Shown here in pieces: positions 9,123-24,081 of a stretch of DNA of 64,000 nucleotides. Source of the DNA: Rhodobacter sp. (lineage in GTDB: Bacteria; Pseudomonadota; Alphaproteobacteria; Rhodobacterales; Rhodobacteraceae); the NCBI GenBank assembly GCA_027484985.1, contig JAIXRW010000042.1, forward strand, positions 42,242 through 106,241, in the 5' to 3' direction. Positions within the stretch are counted from its first letter, which is position 1, and the number at the start of each line of letters is the position of its first letter. The notes beneath the pieces are model-generated. The model ran no database searches. It saw only the letters and a list, made by a program, of their open reading frames with translations, and was not told the origin of the DNA. The position numbers and the translations under genes were made by a program.

Positions 9123-9803
9123 CTACCCCTCGGGCACCAGCGACGAAAACTCCGCCGCCCGCGCGATCAGCACCGCCTGCGTGCGGCTCTGCACGCCCAG
9201 CTTGCGCATGATGGCGGTGACATGGGCCTTGACCGTGGTTTCCGCGATCCCCAGCTCATAGGCGATCTGCTTGTTCAGCCTGCCCTCGCAGACCAGCTGC
9301 AAGATCTTCGCCTGCTGCCGCGTCAGCAGCGCCAGCCGCGCCATCGCCGCCTCGCGCCGCCCCTCGGGGCCCTTGGGGTCGCCCTGCGGCACATACCCCT
9401 CGGGCACATAGCCCCCGCCATCGCGAATGGCATCAAAGGCCGCGCGAAACACCTCGCGATGCGAATGTTTCGGCACAAAACCCGCCGCCCCCGCCCGCAG
9501 CGCCGCCCCGATCACGCGGTTATCGGCCAGCGACGACACCACCACCACCGGCACCTCGCGCACACAGGCCTTCAGCCGGATCAACCCGTCCAGCCCGCTC
9601 ACATCCGGCAGGTTCAGGTCAAGCACCACCACATCCGGATGCGCCGCCCCGTCCAGCCGCTCCAGCGCCGTCTCCAGCCGGTCGGCCGTGGCGATCTCGT
9701 CGATCCCCGCCACCGCGCGCAGCGTCATCGACAGCGCATCGCAAAACAGGGGATGATCCTCCACGATCAGCGCCGACCGCATATCCCTCTGCCCCGCCTC
9801 CAT
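9123..9803 (-). CDS. LuxR/NarL-type response regulator
   Basis: This 226-residue two-component regulator has a receiver domain with the acidic pair in VEDHP and the phospho-acceptor Asp62 in VLDLNLPD. The C-terminal LuxR helix-turn-helix (about residues 155-215) contains LTRQQAKIL and the recognition helix region IAYELGIAETTVKAHV. The start was placed at MEAGQ because a GGAG box lies upstream; a second start seven codons later is possible. It is the first gene of the operon, followed after 88 bases by the FIST gene, and is the probable output for the hybrid kinase. Confidence 0.87.
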   Translation of the reverse strand: MEAGQRDMRSALIVEDHPLFCDALSMTLRAVAGIDEIATADRLETALERLDGAAHPDVVVLDLNLPDVSGLDGLIRLKACVREVPVVVVSSLADNRVIGAALRAGAAGFVPKHSHREVFRAAFDAIRDGGGYVPEGYVPQGDPKGPEGRREAAMARLALLTRQQAKILQLVCEGRLNKQIAYELGIAETTVKAHVTAIMRKLGVQSRTQAVLIARAAEFSSLVPEG

Positions 9804-9985
9804 CGCCCGTCTCCGCTCTTGGCAGGGCCATCCTAGCCCCCGCCCCGCCCCCCCGCTACAGGCCAAAGGTCGCAAAACGCCCCTGCGCGGCCCGCCACGG
9901 GCGGTTTTCCGCACGGCCCCGCACCCCGCCCTTGCCTCGCCCCGCTTGGCCCCGCTATCAGCCCCCAAACAGTGACAGGTTTCCC

Positions 9986-10429
9986 ATGGTCCTCAGCCGC
10001 CGCGCCGCCCTCGCCTTCGCCCTCCTTTCGCTGGCCGCCTGCGCCGCGCCAAAACCCGACCCCGCGCCCCGGGGCCCGGCCGAGATCAACCGCCTCATCG
10101 CCAAATATGCCCGCCTCTACGACATCCCCGAAAGCCTGATCCACCAGACGGTCAAGCGCGAAAGCAGCTACAACCCCGCCGCCCGCAACGGCCCCAATTA
10201 CGGCCTGATGCAGATCCTGCCGCAAACCGCCCGCACCATGGGCTATCGCGGCACGCCCGAAGGCTTGCTCGATGCCGATACCAACCTGAAATACGCCGTC
10301 AAATACCTGCGCGGCGCCTATCTCGTCGCCCGCGGCAACGTGGCCCGCACCCATATGTGGTATCGCAAAGGCTATTATTACGAAGCAAAACGCATGGGCC
10401 TTCTGGAAGAAACCGGCCTCAGGGCCTGA
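9986..10429 (+). CDS. Lytic transglycosylase SLT-domain lipoprotein
   Basis: This 147-residue lipoprotein begins MVLSRRAALAFALLSLAAC, a signal peptide with lipobox LAAC and lipidation at Cys19. The rest is a compact lysozyme-like SLT domain with the catalytic glutamate in KRESSYNP and the GLMQILPQTA motif. It should cleave peptidoglycan strands at the inner face of the outer membrane or the outer face of the inner membrane. It is short for the family, with little beyond the catalytic core. It is transcribed divergently from the response regulator and converges on pgm. Confidence 0.88.
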   Translation: MVLSRRAALAFALLSLAACAAPKPDPAPRGPAEINRLIAKYARLYDIPESLIHQTVKRESSYNPAARNGPNYGLMQILPQTARTMGYRGTPEGLLDADTNLKYAVKYLRGAYLVARGNVARTHMWYRKGYYYEAKRMGLLEETGLRA

Positions 10430-10444
10430 CCCCGCCCCCTCCCA

Positions 10445-10570
10445 TTTTCCGCCCCCAAATATCCGCAGGGGGTGAATTGGCCAACGGCCAAGAGGGGGCG
10501 CGCGCGCCCCCTTGACCCGCCTGCGCCAGCAGGCTTGTGGAATGCGGGCGGAACGCCCGCTCCGCTTGGT
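10445..10570. repeat. Mosaic intergenic element, copy 4, with stop-codon tail
   Basis: A degenerate reverse motif (10445-10464) is followed by TTGGCC-AAC-GGCCAA, a perfect 18-bp GC palindrome (10494-10511), CAGGCTTGTGG, a 7-bp hairpin with GAA loop (10544-10560), and CGCTCCGCTTGGT. The order and the tail match the element at 12-127, which also ends against a stop codon. It separates the convergent SLT lipoprotein and pgm genes. Confidence 0.75.
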
Positions 10571-10571
10571 T

Positions 10572-14334
<3,763 letters not shown>

Positions 14335-14338
<4 letters not shown>

Positions 14339-15780
14339 CGCGCCAACCCGTCATAAAGGGCTGCATAGGCCGCCGCACTCGTCTCCCATCCGACCGGATG
14401 GCGCATCGCGTTCTTCTGCACCACGCCCCATAGCGCGGGGTTCGCGTGCAACGCGCAAAGCTGCCGCAGCGCCTGACCAAAGGCGATGGCATCCGTCGGG
14501 TGAAACTGCACCCCCGTCGCCACCCCCGCGCTCAGCGCGGCGGGTGACGCATGGATCACCGTATCCGCCAGCCCCCCCACCGCCGCCACCACCGGCACCG
14601 TGCCATAGCGCAGGCCATACATCTGCGTCAGACCGCAGGGTTCGAACCGGCTCGGCACCAGCACGGCATCGGCGCCCGCGAACATGCGGTGGCTCAACCC
14701 CTCGTCATAGCCGATCCGCACCCCCACCCGGCGCGGAAACCGCGACTCGAGGCCCCGCATCGCCCCCTCCAGCGCCGGATCGCCCGACCCCAGCACCAAA
14801 AGCGCCCCCCCCGCCGCCACGAAATCGGGCACCACGGCGGGCAGCAGGTCGATCCCCTTCTGGTCCGTCAACCGGCTGACCACAATGGCCAGCGGACCCG
14901 AGGGCACATCCAACCCGAACTCGGCACAAAGCGCCGCACGGTTGGCCGCCTTCCCCTTCAGGCTCTTCACCGAATAGGGCACCGGCTCGGCCTCGGGCGA
15001 CCAGACATCGGTATCCACCCCGTTGAGTATCCCCGAAACATCCGCCCCCCGCGCCGCGATCACGCCTTGCAAGCCCATCCCGTATTCGGGCCGCAGCAAC
15101 TCGGTCGCATAGGTGGGCGATACTGTGGTGATCCGGTCCGCCGTCACCAGCCCCGCCTTCAGGCTCGACAGCCCGCCATAATATTCCAACGCCGCGGGAT
15201 GGAACGCCTCGCGCGGCAACCGCAACGCCCCGATCCGCCCCGCATCGGCCCAGCCCTGAAAGGCGATGTTGTGCACGGTGATCACCGACCCCACGCCCCC
15301 CGTCCCGCCATAGGCCAGATAGGCCGGCGCGAACCCCGCCTGCCAGTCATGGGCATGCAGCACATCCGCCTTCCAGCCCTCGATCCCCTCGCGCGCCATC
15401 CGCGCACCCACCCATGACAGCGCGGCGAACCGCTCGGCATTATCCGCCCAATCCCCCGCAGGCCCCGCATAGGGCCCGCCCTCGCGGTCATAAAGATGCG
15501 GCGCATCCAGCAGCATCACGCTGATCCCCGCCACCTCGCCCAGAAACACCGTGCCCGTCCCGCCGAACAACCCGTCCTCGGTCCAGACCTCGCGCATGGC
15601 CGAAAGCCGCGGCCGCAGCGCGCGATAGGCGGGCATCAGCACCCGCATCTCCCACCCCATCCGCCCCAGCGCGGCCGGAAGTGCCCCCACCACATCGGCA
15701 AGGCCCCCGGTCTTGACCAGCGGCACACATTCGGACGCCACCGAAAGCACCCGCCCCCGAACCTGCATGCCTGCCCCCAT
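14335..15780 (-). CDS. glgA: Glycogen synthase
   Basis: This GT5-family glycosyltransferase (about 477-481 residues) transfers glucose from ADP-glucose to glycogen. The ADP-glucose-binding KTGGLADV loop lies near the N terminus, and the C-terminal GT-B domain carries VSRLTDQKG and PSRFEPCGLTQMYGLRYG. Two in-frame ATGs four codons apart make the exact start uncertain. Upstream, between it and glgC, lies an 11-bp hairpin with a mosaic motif that reaches the start codon. Downstream it overlaps glgX by four bases. Confidence 0.93.
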
Positions 15781-15837
15781 TTTCTGCCCTCAAATATCCT
15801 CGGGAGGGGTCCGGGGAGGGTGGAAAACCCTCCCCGG
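15781..15837 (-). repeat. Mosaic intergenic element, copy 5, inside the glycogen operon
   Basis: A reverse motif variant (from 15781) is followed by a perfect 11-bp stem CCGGGGAGGGT/ACCCTCCCCGG with a GGAAA loop (15811-15837). On the transcribed strand the hairpin comes after the glgC stop and the motif runs into the glgA start region. Such a structure inside an operon could set the glgC:glgA ratio by attenuation or mRNA stabilisation. Confidence 0.75.
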
Positions 15838-15857
15838 CGCTCTCCGCGTTCCGTCCC

Positions 15858-17132
15858 TCAGGACAGCTTTGCCGCCCGCGCGTCAAGCATATCCTGCGTG
15901 ACCAGAACCACGCCGCCCTCGCTGACCCGGAACCACTTGCCATCTTCCTCGGGGTCGCGCCCCACCACCAGCCCTTCGGGGATCACCACATTGGAATCGA
16001 TCACGCAATTGCGCAAATCCGCCTTGCGGTTCACCGTCACCCGCGGCAGCGCCACGACATATTCCAGCGACGAATAGGAATGTGTGCGGCATCCGGTGAA
16101 CAGCAGCGAATTGCTCACCGCCGACCCCGACACGATGCAATCGCCCGACACCAGCGAACTCACCGCCGAACCCCGCCGCCCGTCCTCGTCATGGATGAAC
16201 TTGGCGGGCGGCACGATCTCGGAATAGGTCCAGATCGGCCAGCTGTTGTCATAGATATCCAGTTTCGGCACGAAATCCGTCAGGTCGATATTGGCCTGCC
16301 AAAAGGCATCGATCGTGCCCACATCGCGCCAATAGGGTTCATGCTCCAACCCGCTTTTCACGCAAGAATCGGCAAACCTATGCGCCATCGCCTTGCCGCC
16401 CTTCACGATCGAAGGGATCAGGTCATTGCCGAAATCATGGCTCGAATTCGGGTCGGCCATATCACGGATCAAAAGATCGCGCAGGAACGCCCAGTCAAAG
16501 ACATAGATGCCCATCGATGCCAGCGCATGGGCCGGATCGCCCGGAATATGCGGCGGGTTCTTCGGCTTTTCCAGAAAAGCCGTGATCCGCCCCGTCTGAT
16601 CCACATCCATCACGCCAAAGGCCGTGGCTTCCGCCACCGGCACGGTCAGGCAGCCGATGGTCACATCGGCCCCCGTTTCCACATGCTGGCGCAGCATGAT
16701 CTCGTAATCCATCTTGTAGATATGGTCGCCCGCCAGCACGACCACATATTTGATGCCATAGCTGTCCACGATATCGATGTTCTGCGCCACCGCATCCGCC
16801 GTGCCCAGATACCACTTGTTTTCATCCACCCGCTGGCTTGCCGGCAGGATATCGAGATATTCGTTGCGTTCCGCGCGGAAAAAGTTCCAGCCCCGCTGGC
16901 AGTGCCGGATCAGGCTATGCGCCTTGTATTGCGTGGCAATCGCCATCTTGCGGATACCGCTATTAAGCGCATTCGACAGCGCGAAATCGATGATCCGCGT
17001 CTTGCCCCCGAAATAGACCGCCGGTTTCGCCCGCCGGTCGGTCAGCTCCTTCAGGCGGCTCCCGCGCCCCCCTGCCAGAACGAAAGCCATCGCCTGACTG
17101 GACAGTCGCGCATTCGGCCTCGGTGTCATCAT
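15858..17132 (-). CDS. glgC: Glucose-1-phosphate adenylyltransferase
   Basis: This 424-residue enzyme makes ADP-glucose from ATP and glucose 1-phosphate, the committed step of glycogen synthesis. The nucleotide-binding [21 protein letters not shown] occupies residues 17-37, and [14 protein letters not shown] and the SGI loop follow. The C-terminal left-handed beta-helix contains [11 protein letters not shown]. Enzymes of this kind are allosterically regulated, in purple bacteria usually by fructose 6-phosphate and pyruvate. It is third in the glycogen operon. A second ATG follows immediately. Confidence 0.94.
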   Translation of the reverse strand: MMTPRPNARLSSQAMAFVLAGGRGSRLKELTDRRAKPAVYFGGKTRIIDFALSNALNSGIRKMAIATQYKAHSLIRHCQRGWNFFRAERNEYLDILPASQRVDENKWYLGTADAVAQNIDIVDSYGIKYVVVLAGDHIYKMDYEIMLRQHVETGADVTIGCLTVPVAEATAFGVMDVDQTGRITAFLEKPKNPPHIPGDPAHALASMGIYVFDWAFLRDLLIRDMADPNSSHDFGNDLIPSIVKGGKAMAHRFADSCVKSGLEHEPYWRDVGTIDAFWQANIDLTDFVPKLDIYDNSWPIWTYSEIVPPAKFIHDEDGRRGSAVSSLVSGDCIVSGSAVSNSLLFTGCRTHSYSSLEYVVALPRVTVNRKADLRNCVIDSNVVIPEGLVVGRDPEEDGKWFRVSEGGVVLVTQDMLDARAAKLS

Positions 17133-17172
17133 CGCCTTCCCCTCCCTGATGCGGACTTTGTCGCCGCTTGTC

Positions 17173-19359
<2,187 letters not shown>

Positions 19360-19392
19360 GCCGTCCCCTCCCAAGGTTGCCCGCCGCCCCCG

Positions 19393-21786
19393 CTACAGCG
19401 CGGGCGCAACACCCCAAATCTCGTCCATATAGCTGCGGATCGTGCGGTCCGACGAAAAGAACCCCGACCGCGCCGTGTTCATCGCCGCCATTCCCAGCCA
19501 GCGGTCACGATCGGCATAGGCGCGGTCCACCTCGGCCTGCGCGGCGTGGAAGGCATCGAAATCGGCCGCCACAAGGAAATAGTCATGGTGCCAGATGCGA
19601 TGCACCAGCCCGTGGTAACGGTCGGGCTGATCGGGGCTGAACCGCCCTTCCGCGATCATCTGCAACACATCCTGCAAGGGCTGGCTCGCCTCGATGGCCT
19701 TGCGCGAATGGTCAGGGTCCTCGCGCCGCTTCATCACCTCTTCCGCCGTCAGACCGAACAGGAAGAAGTTTTCCGCCCCCACCTCTTGCAGGATCTCGAC
19801 ATTGGCCCCGTCCAGCGTGCCGATGGTGGGCGCGCCGTTCATCATGAACTTCATGTTGCCCGTGCCGCTGGCTTCCTTGCCCGCCGTGGAAATCTGCTCC
19901 GACAGGTCCGCCGCCGGAATCAGCCGCTCGGCCATGCTGACATTGTAATTGGCCGGATAGACGATCTTCAAAAGATCGCCCGTCACGGGGTCATTGTTCA
20001 CCACCGCCGCCACATCATTGATCAGATGGATGATTTCCTTGGCCACCGCATAGCCCGGCGCCGACTTGCCGCCGAAAATCTTGACCCGCGGCACCCAAGG
20101 CCCCTTGGGGTTGGCCCGTATCGCATGCCAGCGGGCGATGGTTTCCAGAATGTTCAGAAGCTGGCGCTTGTATTCATGGATCCGCTTGATCTGCACGTCA
20201 AACAGCGCATCGGGCGATACCGCCACCCCACATTCCGCGCCGATCCAGTTTGCCAGTTCCACCTTGTTCGCCCGCTTGGCCGCGCCAAAGGCCGTGCGGA
20301 ATTGCTTGCCCTTGATATGCGGCTCCAGCTCGCGCAGGCGGTCAAGGTTGTCCTCCCAGCCCGCCCCGATCGTGTCGGTGATCAGCCGGGCCAAGGGGCG
20401 GTTCGCCATCTTCAGCCAGCGGCGCGGCGTCACGCCATTGGTCTGGTTGACGATCCGGCCGGGATGCAAGCGGTCCAGTTCGGGAAACAGGTTCTTCTTG
20501 ACCAGTTCCGAATGAAGCGCCGAAACCCCGTTCACCTTATGCGCCATGATAAAGGCCAACTCGCCCATCCGCACTTCGTGATGCTTCACGATGCCAATGT
20601 AATGCGGGCGGTGATAGTTCTCGTCCTTGTGCCAGGCGTCGATGCGTTCCACGATCTGCATATGCCGTGGCAGCACATTGCCAAACGTGAACGTGGCCCA
20701 CCGTTCAAGCGCCTCGGGCAGCAGCGTGTGGTTGGTGTAACCCAGACAGCCCCGCGCCGTCTCCAACGCATCGGCAAAATCCATTCCGTGGTCATCGACC
20801 AGCAAACGCACCAGTTCCGGCCCCGCAATCGCCGGATGGGTGTCATTCATCTGGATCGCGGCATATTTCGGCAGGTCGCGCAGGTTGCTATGCGCGGCCA
20901 TGAAGCGGCGCAGAATGTCTTGCAAGGCGGCGCTCGTCAGGAAAAACTCCTGCTTCAGCCGCAATTCCTTGCCCTGATAGGTGGTGTCATCAGGGTAGAG
21001 CACGCGGCTCAACGTCCGCGCCAGCGCCTCGGGTTCCGCCGCCGCCGCATAGTCGCCGCGGTTGAAGCGTTCCAGATCGAACAGCGTGGTGGGTTTCGCC
21101 GCCCACAGCCGCAGCGTATTGGCCCATTTGCCCTGCCAGCCCACCACCGGCGTATCATGCGCCTCTGCAATCACCGTCTCGCCGGGCACCCAGACCTCGC
21201 GCCCCGCCACGGTTTCCACATGGCCCTTGAACGGGATGGTATAGGCGCTTTCGGGCCGCGCAAATTCCCACGGATGCGCCTGCGACAGCCAGTCCTCGGG
21301 CGTTTCCACCTGCTGGCCACCCTCGAACCGCTGGCGGAACAGCCCGTGTTCATAGCGGATACCGTACCCATAGGCGGGGCAACCCAGCGTGGCCATGCTT
21401 TCCATAAAGCACGCCGCCAACCGCCCCAAACCGCCATTGCCCAGCGCCGCATCCGGCTCATTGCCCACAATGGCGCGGAAATCCTGCCCGAAGCCCGCCA
21501 TCACCTCTTCCGCCGCATCGCGCAGCCCAAGGTTCACGGTCGCGTCCTCAAGGATACGCCCGATCAGAAATTCCATCGACAGATAGTAAACCCGTTTCCT
21601 GTCCTCGGCCCATGTCCGGCGGGTCGAGGCGAACCACGGCTCGACGATCCGGTCGCGGATCGCGAAAGACAGCGCCATCCGCCAATCATAGATGCTGGCA
21701 TTGGGCGCATCCTTGCCCAGCGTATAGGTCAGATGGCGGGCGATATCGGCCTGCAACAGGTTCGGGGTCAGGGAAAGATCGGTCAC
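19393..21786 (-). CDS. glgP: Glycogen phosphorylase
   Basis: This 797-residue GT35 enzyme releases glucose 1-phosphate from glycogen chains. The family features are GNGGLGRLAACFMESMA near residue 100, QMNDTHPA in the middle, and the pyridoxal-phosphate lysine in EASGTGNMKFMMNGA. Full length and all motifs are intact. It is the first gene of the glgP-B-C-A-X-pgm operon, so any operon promoter should lie in the 340-bp space shared with the divergent nsrR-like gene. Confidence 0.94.
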   Translation of the reverse strand: MTDLSLTPNLLQADIARHLTYTLGKDAPNASIYDWRMALSFAIRDRIVEPWFASTRRTWAEDRKRVYYLSMEFLIGRILEDATVNLGLRDAAEEVMAGFGQDFRAIVGNEPDAALGNGGLGRLAACFMESMATLGCPAYGYGIRYEHGLFRQRFEGGQQVETPEDWLSQAHPWEFARPESAYTIPFKGHVETVAGREVWVPGETVIAEAHDTPVVGWQGKWANTLRLWAAKPTTLFDLERFNRGDYAAAAEPEALARTLSRVLYPDDTTYQGKELRLKQEFFLTSAALQDILRRFMAAHSNLRDLPKYAAIQMNDTHPAIAGPELVRLLVDDHGMDFADALETARGCLGYTNHTLLPEALERWATFTFGNVLPRHMQIVERIDAWHKDENYHRPHYIGIVKHHEVRMGELAFIMAHKVNGVSALHSELVKKNLFPELDRLHPGRIVNQTNGVTPRRWLKMANRPLARLITDTIGAGWEDNLDRLRELEPHIKGKQFRTAFGAAKRANKVELANWIGAECGVAVSPDALFDVQIKRIHEYKRQLLNILETIARWHAIRANPKGPWVPRVKIFGGKSAPGYAVAKEIIHLINDVAAVVNNDPVTGDLLKIVYPANYNVSMAERLIPAADLSEQISTAGKEASGTGNMKFMMNGAPTIGTLDGANVEILQEVGAENFFLFGLTAEEVMKRREDPDHSRKAIEASQPLQDVLQMIAEGRFSPDQPDRYHGLVHRIWHHDYFLVAADFDAFHAAQAEVDRAYADRDRWLGMAAMNTARSGFFSSDRTIRSYMDEIWGVAPAL

Positions 21787-22126
21787 GTCGCCATCCGCAT
21801 CAGGGTCACTTTACCGCGCCAAGCCTATTCCCCATGCGGGCAGGGTCAAGCTTTGGCTGCGGTGGTTCACGGCCGAACCCGCCCGCAGGCGTTCAAACCG
21901 CTTTCAGGACTAGCGCAGTTTTTTGCCGCCGTCACCCCTGAATACAGGAAAATTCGCCCCCAAACCGCTTTGACCATACCGCAGCCCGGCGCGCCATGTG
22001 CCCACTGCATGGCAGCCCTGCGCGGCGGGCGGCCCCCCACCCCGATCTGATCTGGATCAAGGCACGGCCCGCGCCTCTGGCGCAAAGCTGCACCTGACCT
22101 TCCGCTTTTTCGCCAAAGGCCCCGCC
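21787..22126. other. Divergent intergenic region between glgP and the NsrR-like gene
   Basis: This 340-bp region holds the putative glgP promoter on one side and an FNR-type palindrome near the Rrf2 gene on the other. I see no gene and no mosaic repeat here. Open frames that cross it have no recognisable sequence. Confidence 0.7.
22047..22060 (+). promoter_or_regulatory. FNR/FnrL-type binding site
   Basis: CTGAT-CTGG-ATCAA matches the TTGAT-N4-ATCAA consensus at nine of ten positions. It ends 66 bases before the ATG of the NsrR-like regulator, which is compatible with activation at around position -40. NnrR/Dnr-type regulators use nearly the same site, so the binding protein cannot be assigned from sequence alone. 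Confidence 0.6.
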
Positions 22127-22561
22127 ATGCGCCTGACCACCCGCACCAACCTTGCCCTTCGCACGCTGATGGTCTGCGCCGCCAATTCCGGCCGCGTCAT
22201 CCGCAAGGCCGAAATCGCCGCCACCTGCAACGCCTCGGAAAACCACCTCGCACAGGTCATCCACCTGCTTGCCCGACGCGGCCTTGTCAAAACCCTGCGC
22301 GGCCGCTCGGGCGGCCTGACCCTCGGCCAACCCGCCCACACCATCACCATCGGCGCGGTCCTGCGCGACTTTGAACCCTGCCTGCCCTTCACCGACTGTT
22401 CCAACGCGGGCGCAAAGGCCTGCCCGCTTTCCGGCGCCTGCCGCCTGCCTTCGGTGTTTTCCGATGCGCTAGATGCGTTCTACGCCAAACTCGACGGCGT
22501 AACCCTTGCCGACCTCATGCGCGACAACCGCCCCCTGCACCACCTGTTGCAGGTGGCATGA
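22127..22561 (+). CDS. nsrR: Rrf2-family transcriptional regulator, NsrR-like
   Basis: This 144-residue winged-helix regulator begins MRLTTRTNLALRTLMVCA and has the Rrf2 recognition region ENHLAQVIHLLARRGLV and wing GRSGGLTLG. Three cysteines at about 91, 99 and 105 have the C-x7-C-x5-C spacing of NsrR, which holds a nitric-oxide-sensitive iron-sulfur cluster, not the C-x5-C-x5-C of IscR. It would repress NO detoxification genes, none of which are in the window. The upstream in-frame extension overlaps the FNR-type site and is not used. It converges on the dipeptidase gene. Confidence 0.82.
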   Translation: MRLTTRTNLALRTLMVCAANSGRVIRKAEIAATCNASENHLAQVIHLLARRGLVKTLRGRSGGLTLGQPAHTITIGAVLRDFEPCLPFTDCSNAGAKACPLSGACRLPSVFSDALDAFYAKLDGVTLADLMRDNRPLHHLLQVA

Positions 22562-22571
22562 CGCGGCTCTC

Positions 22572-23627
22572 CTACCCCCCCCAGGTCCGGCGCAACACGC
22601 CCAGCCAGTTGTCCCAAGCGATCTTCCTGACCAGCGCCTCGCCATAGCCATGGGCGCGGCACGCATCGATCAGGCGCGGCAATCCGGTCACATCCCCAAT
22701 CCCGTCCGGCATCGTCGCCCCGTCGAAATCGGATCCAAAGCCCACATGGTCCTCGCCCAGCCGCGCGATCAGATGGTCCAGATGGCGCAGCACCGGCTCC
22801 CATCCCATCGCGGGGTCGCGCCGCCCGTCGGGGCGCAAAAAGCCGGTGGCAAAGTTCAGCCCCACCATGCCCTTCGACTCAGCGATCATATCCAGCTGCC
22901 GGTCCGTCAGGTTGCGGCTCGACGGGGTCACCGCATGGGCGTTGGAATGGGTGGCCACCAGCGGCGCATCCGACAGCCGCGCCACATCGTCGAACCCCTT
23001 TTCGTTCAGATGGCTCAGATCGATCATCACCCGCAATTCGTTGCACACGCTGACCAGCCGCTTGCCCGCATCCGTCAGCCCCGGCCCGGTATCGGGGCTC
23101 GACGGAAAGGCAAAGGGCACGCCATGGCCAAAGGCCGTGGGCCGGCTCCAGACCGGCCCCAGCGACCGCAGCCCCGCCGCATGCCACAGATACAGCGCAT
23201 CGCAGCCCGGATCGATCGCCTCGGCCCCCTCCATATGCAGAATGCCCGAAATCGCCCCCGCATCTCGCGCCGCCTCGATCTCGGCCACCGTCCGCACCTG
23301 CCGGAACCGCCCGCCTGATGCCCGCTCCATCCACAAAAACTGCGCGGCCAGTTCCGCCGCGATGGCCTGACACTGCGCCAAGGGCAGCGCAGGTGGCAGC
23401 GGCACGGCATAGGGTGGGCTGTCCATCAGCGCGTCCATATCCGCCAAGGGGTTATGGGGTGACGGCATGTAAATCGCAAAGAACCCGCCCATGAACCCGC
23501 CCTGCGCCATGCGCGGCAGGTCCAGATGCCCCTTGCCCTCGCCCGTCAGCCAGATCGCCTCGCGCTTTTCGGGCGCCTGAAGCAGGCGGAACAGAATGTC
23601 GTTATGGCCGTCAAAGACAGGGATCAT
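22572..23627 (-). CDS. Membrane dipeptidase (M19 renal dipeptidase family)
   Basis: This 351-residue zinc peptidase has the M19 motifs in order: VFDGHND with the HxD metal ligands near residue 8, the bridging glutamate in HMEGAEAI, IDLSHL, THSNAHAV and GFGSDFDG. The family cleaves dipeptides, including D-amino-acid-containing ones, and hydrolyses some beta-lactams. No signal peptide is visible, so it is probably cytoplasmic. It lies upstream of nothing obviously related; the cueR 3' end is 50 bases from its start. Confidence 0.9.
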   Translation of the reverse strand: MIPVFDGHNDILFRLLQAPEKREAIWLTGEGKGHLDLPRMAQGGFMGGFFAIYMPSPHNPLADMDALMDSPPYAVPLPPALPLAQCQAIAAELAAQFLWMERASGGRFRQVRTVAEIEAARDAGAISGILHMEGAEAIDPGCDALYLWHAAGLRSLGPVWSRPTAFGHGVPFAFPSSPDTGPGLTDAGKRLVSVCNELRVMIDLSHLNEKGFDDVARLSDAPLVATHSNAHAVTPSSRNLTDRQLDMIAESKGMVGLNFATGFLRPDGRRDPAMGWEPVLRHLDHLIARLGEDHVGFGSDFDGATMPDGIGDVTGLPRLIDACRAHGYGEALVRKIAWDNWLGVLRRTWGG

Positions 23628-23676
23628 GCGCCAAACCTCATCGTTGCGGCCACCTTGGCACGGCCTTCCCCCCGCT

Positions 23677-24081
23677 TCAATCGCAGCAGCCCGCCCCCGG
23701 CGCCGCCAGCCCCGTCAGAATCGGGCAATCGGGCCGCGCATCCCCCGCACAGGCCTGAACCAGCCCCTGCAAGGTCGCCTCCATCGCCCGCAACGCGGCA
23801 ATCTTTGCCGCAATGTCGCGCAAATGCCCCTCGGCCAGCGCCTTCACATCCGCGCTTGCCCGCGCCTTGTCGTCATACAGCGCCAACAGCCGCCGACATT
23901 CCTCGATGGTAAAGCCAAGCCCCCGCGCCCTCCCGATGAAGGCCAGCTTGTGCAGATCGGCCTCGCGAAAGGCGCGGTAGCCATTCGCCCCGCGCAAGGG
24001 GCGGATCAACCCGATCTCCTCGTAATAGCGGATGGTCTTGGCAGGCAGCCCCGCCTTCTGGCCCACTTCCTTGATGTTCAC
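23677..24081 (-). CDS. cueR: MerR-family copper-responsive regulator
   Basis: This 134-residue regulator of the CueR/HmrR group has the MerR helix-turn-helix at the N terminus ([20 protein letters not shown]) and a dimerisation helix. The copper-binding loop has two cysteines spaced C-x7-C (CAGDARPDC), as in E. coli CueR, followed by a CC near the end. It should activate the copA promoter when Cu(I) binds. The ATG overlaps the copA stop by four bases, so regulator and pump are in one operon and probably form a positive feedback loop. Confidence 0.9.
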   Translation of the reverse strand: MNIKEVGQKAGLPAKTIRYYEEIGLIRPLRGANGYRAFREADLHKLAFIGRARGLGFTIEECRRLLALYDDKARASADVKALAEGHLRDIAAKIAALRAMEATLQGLVQACAGDARPDCPILTGLAAPGAGCCD

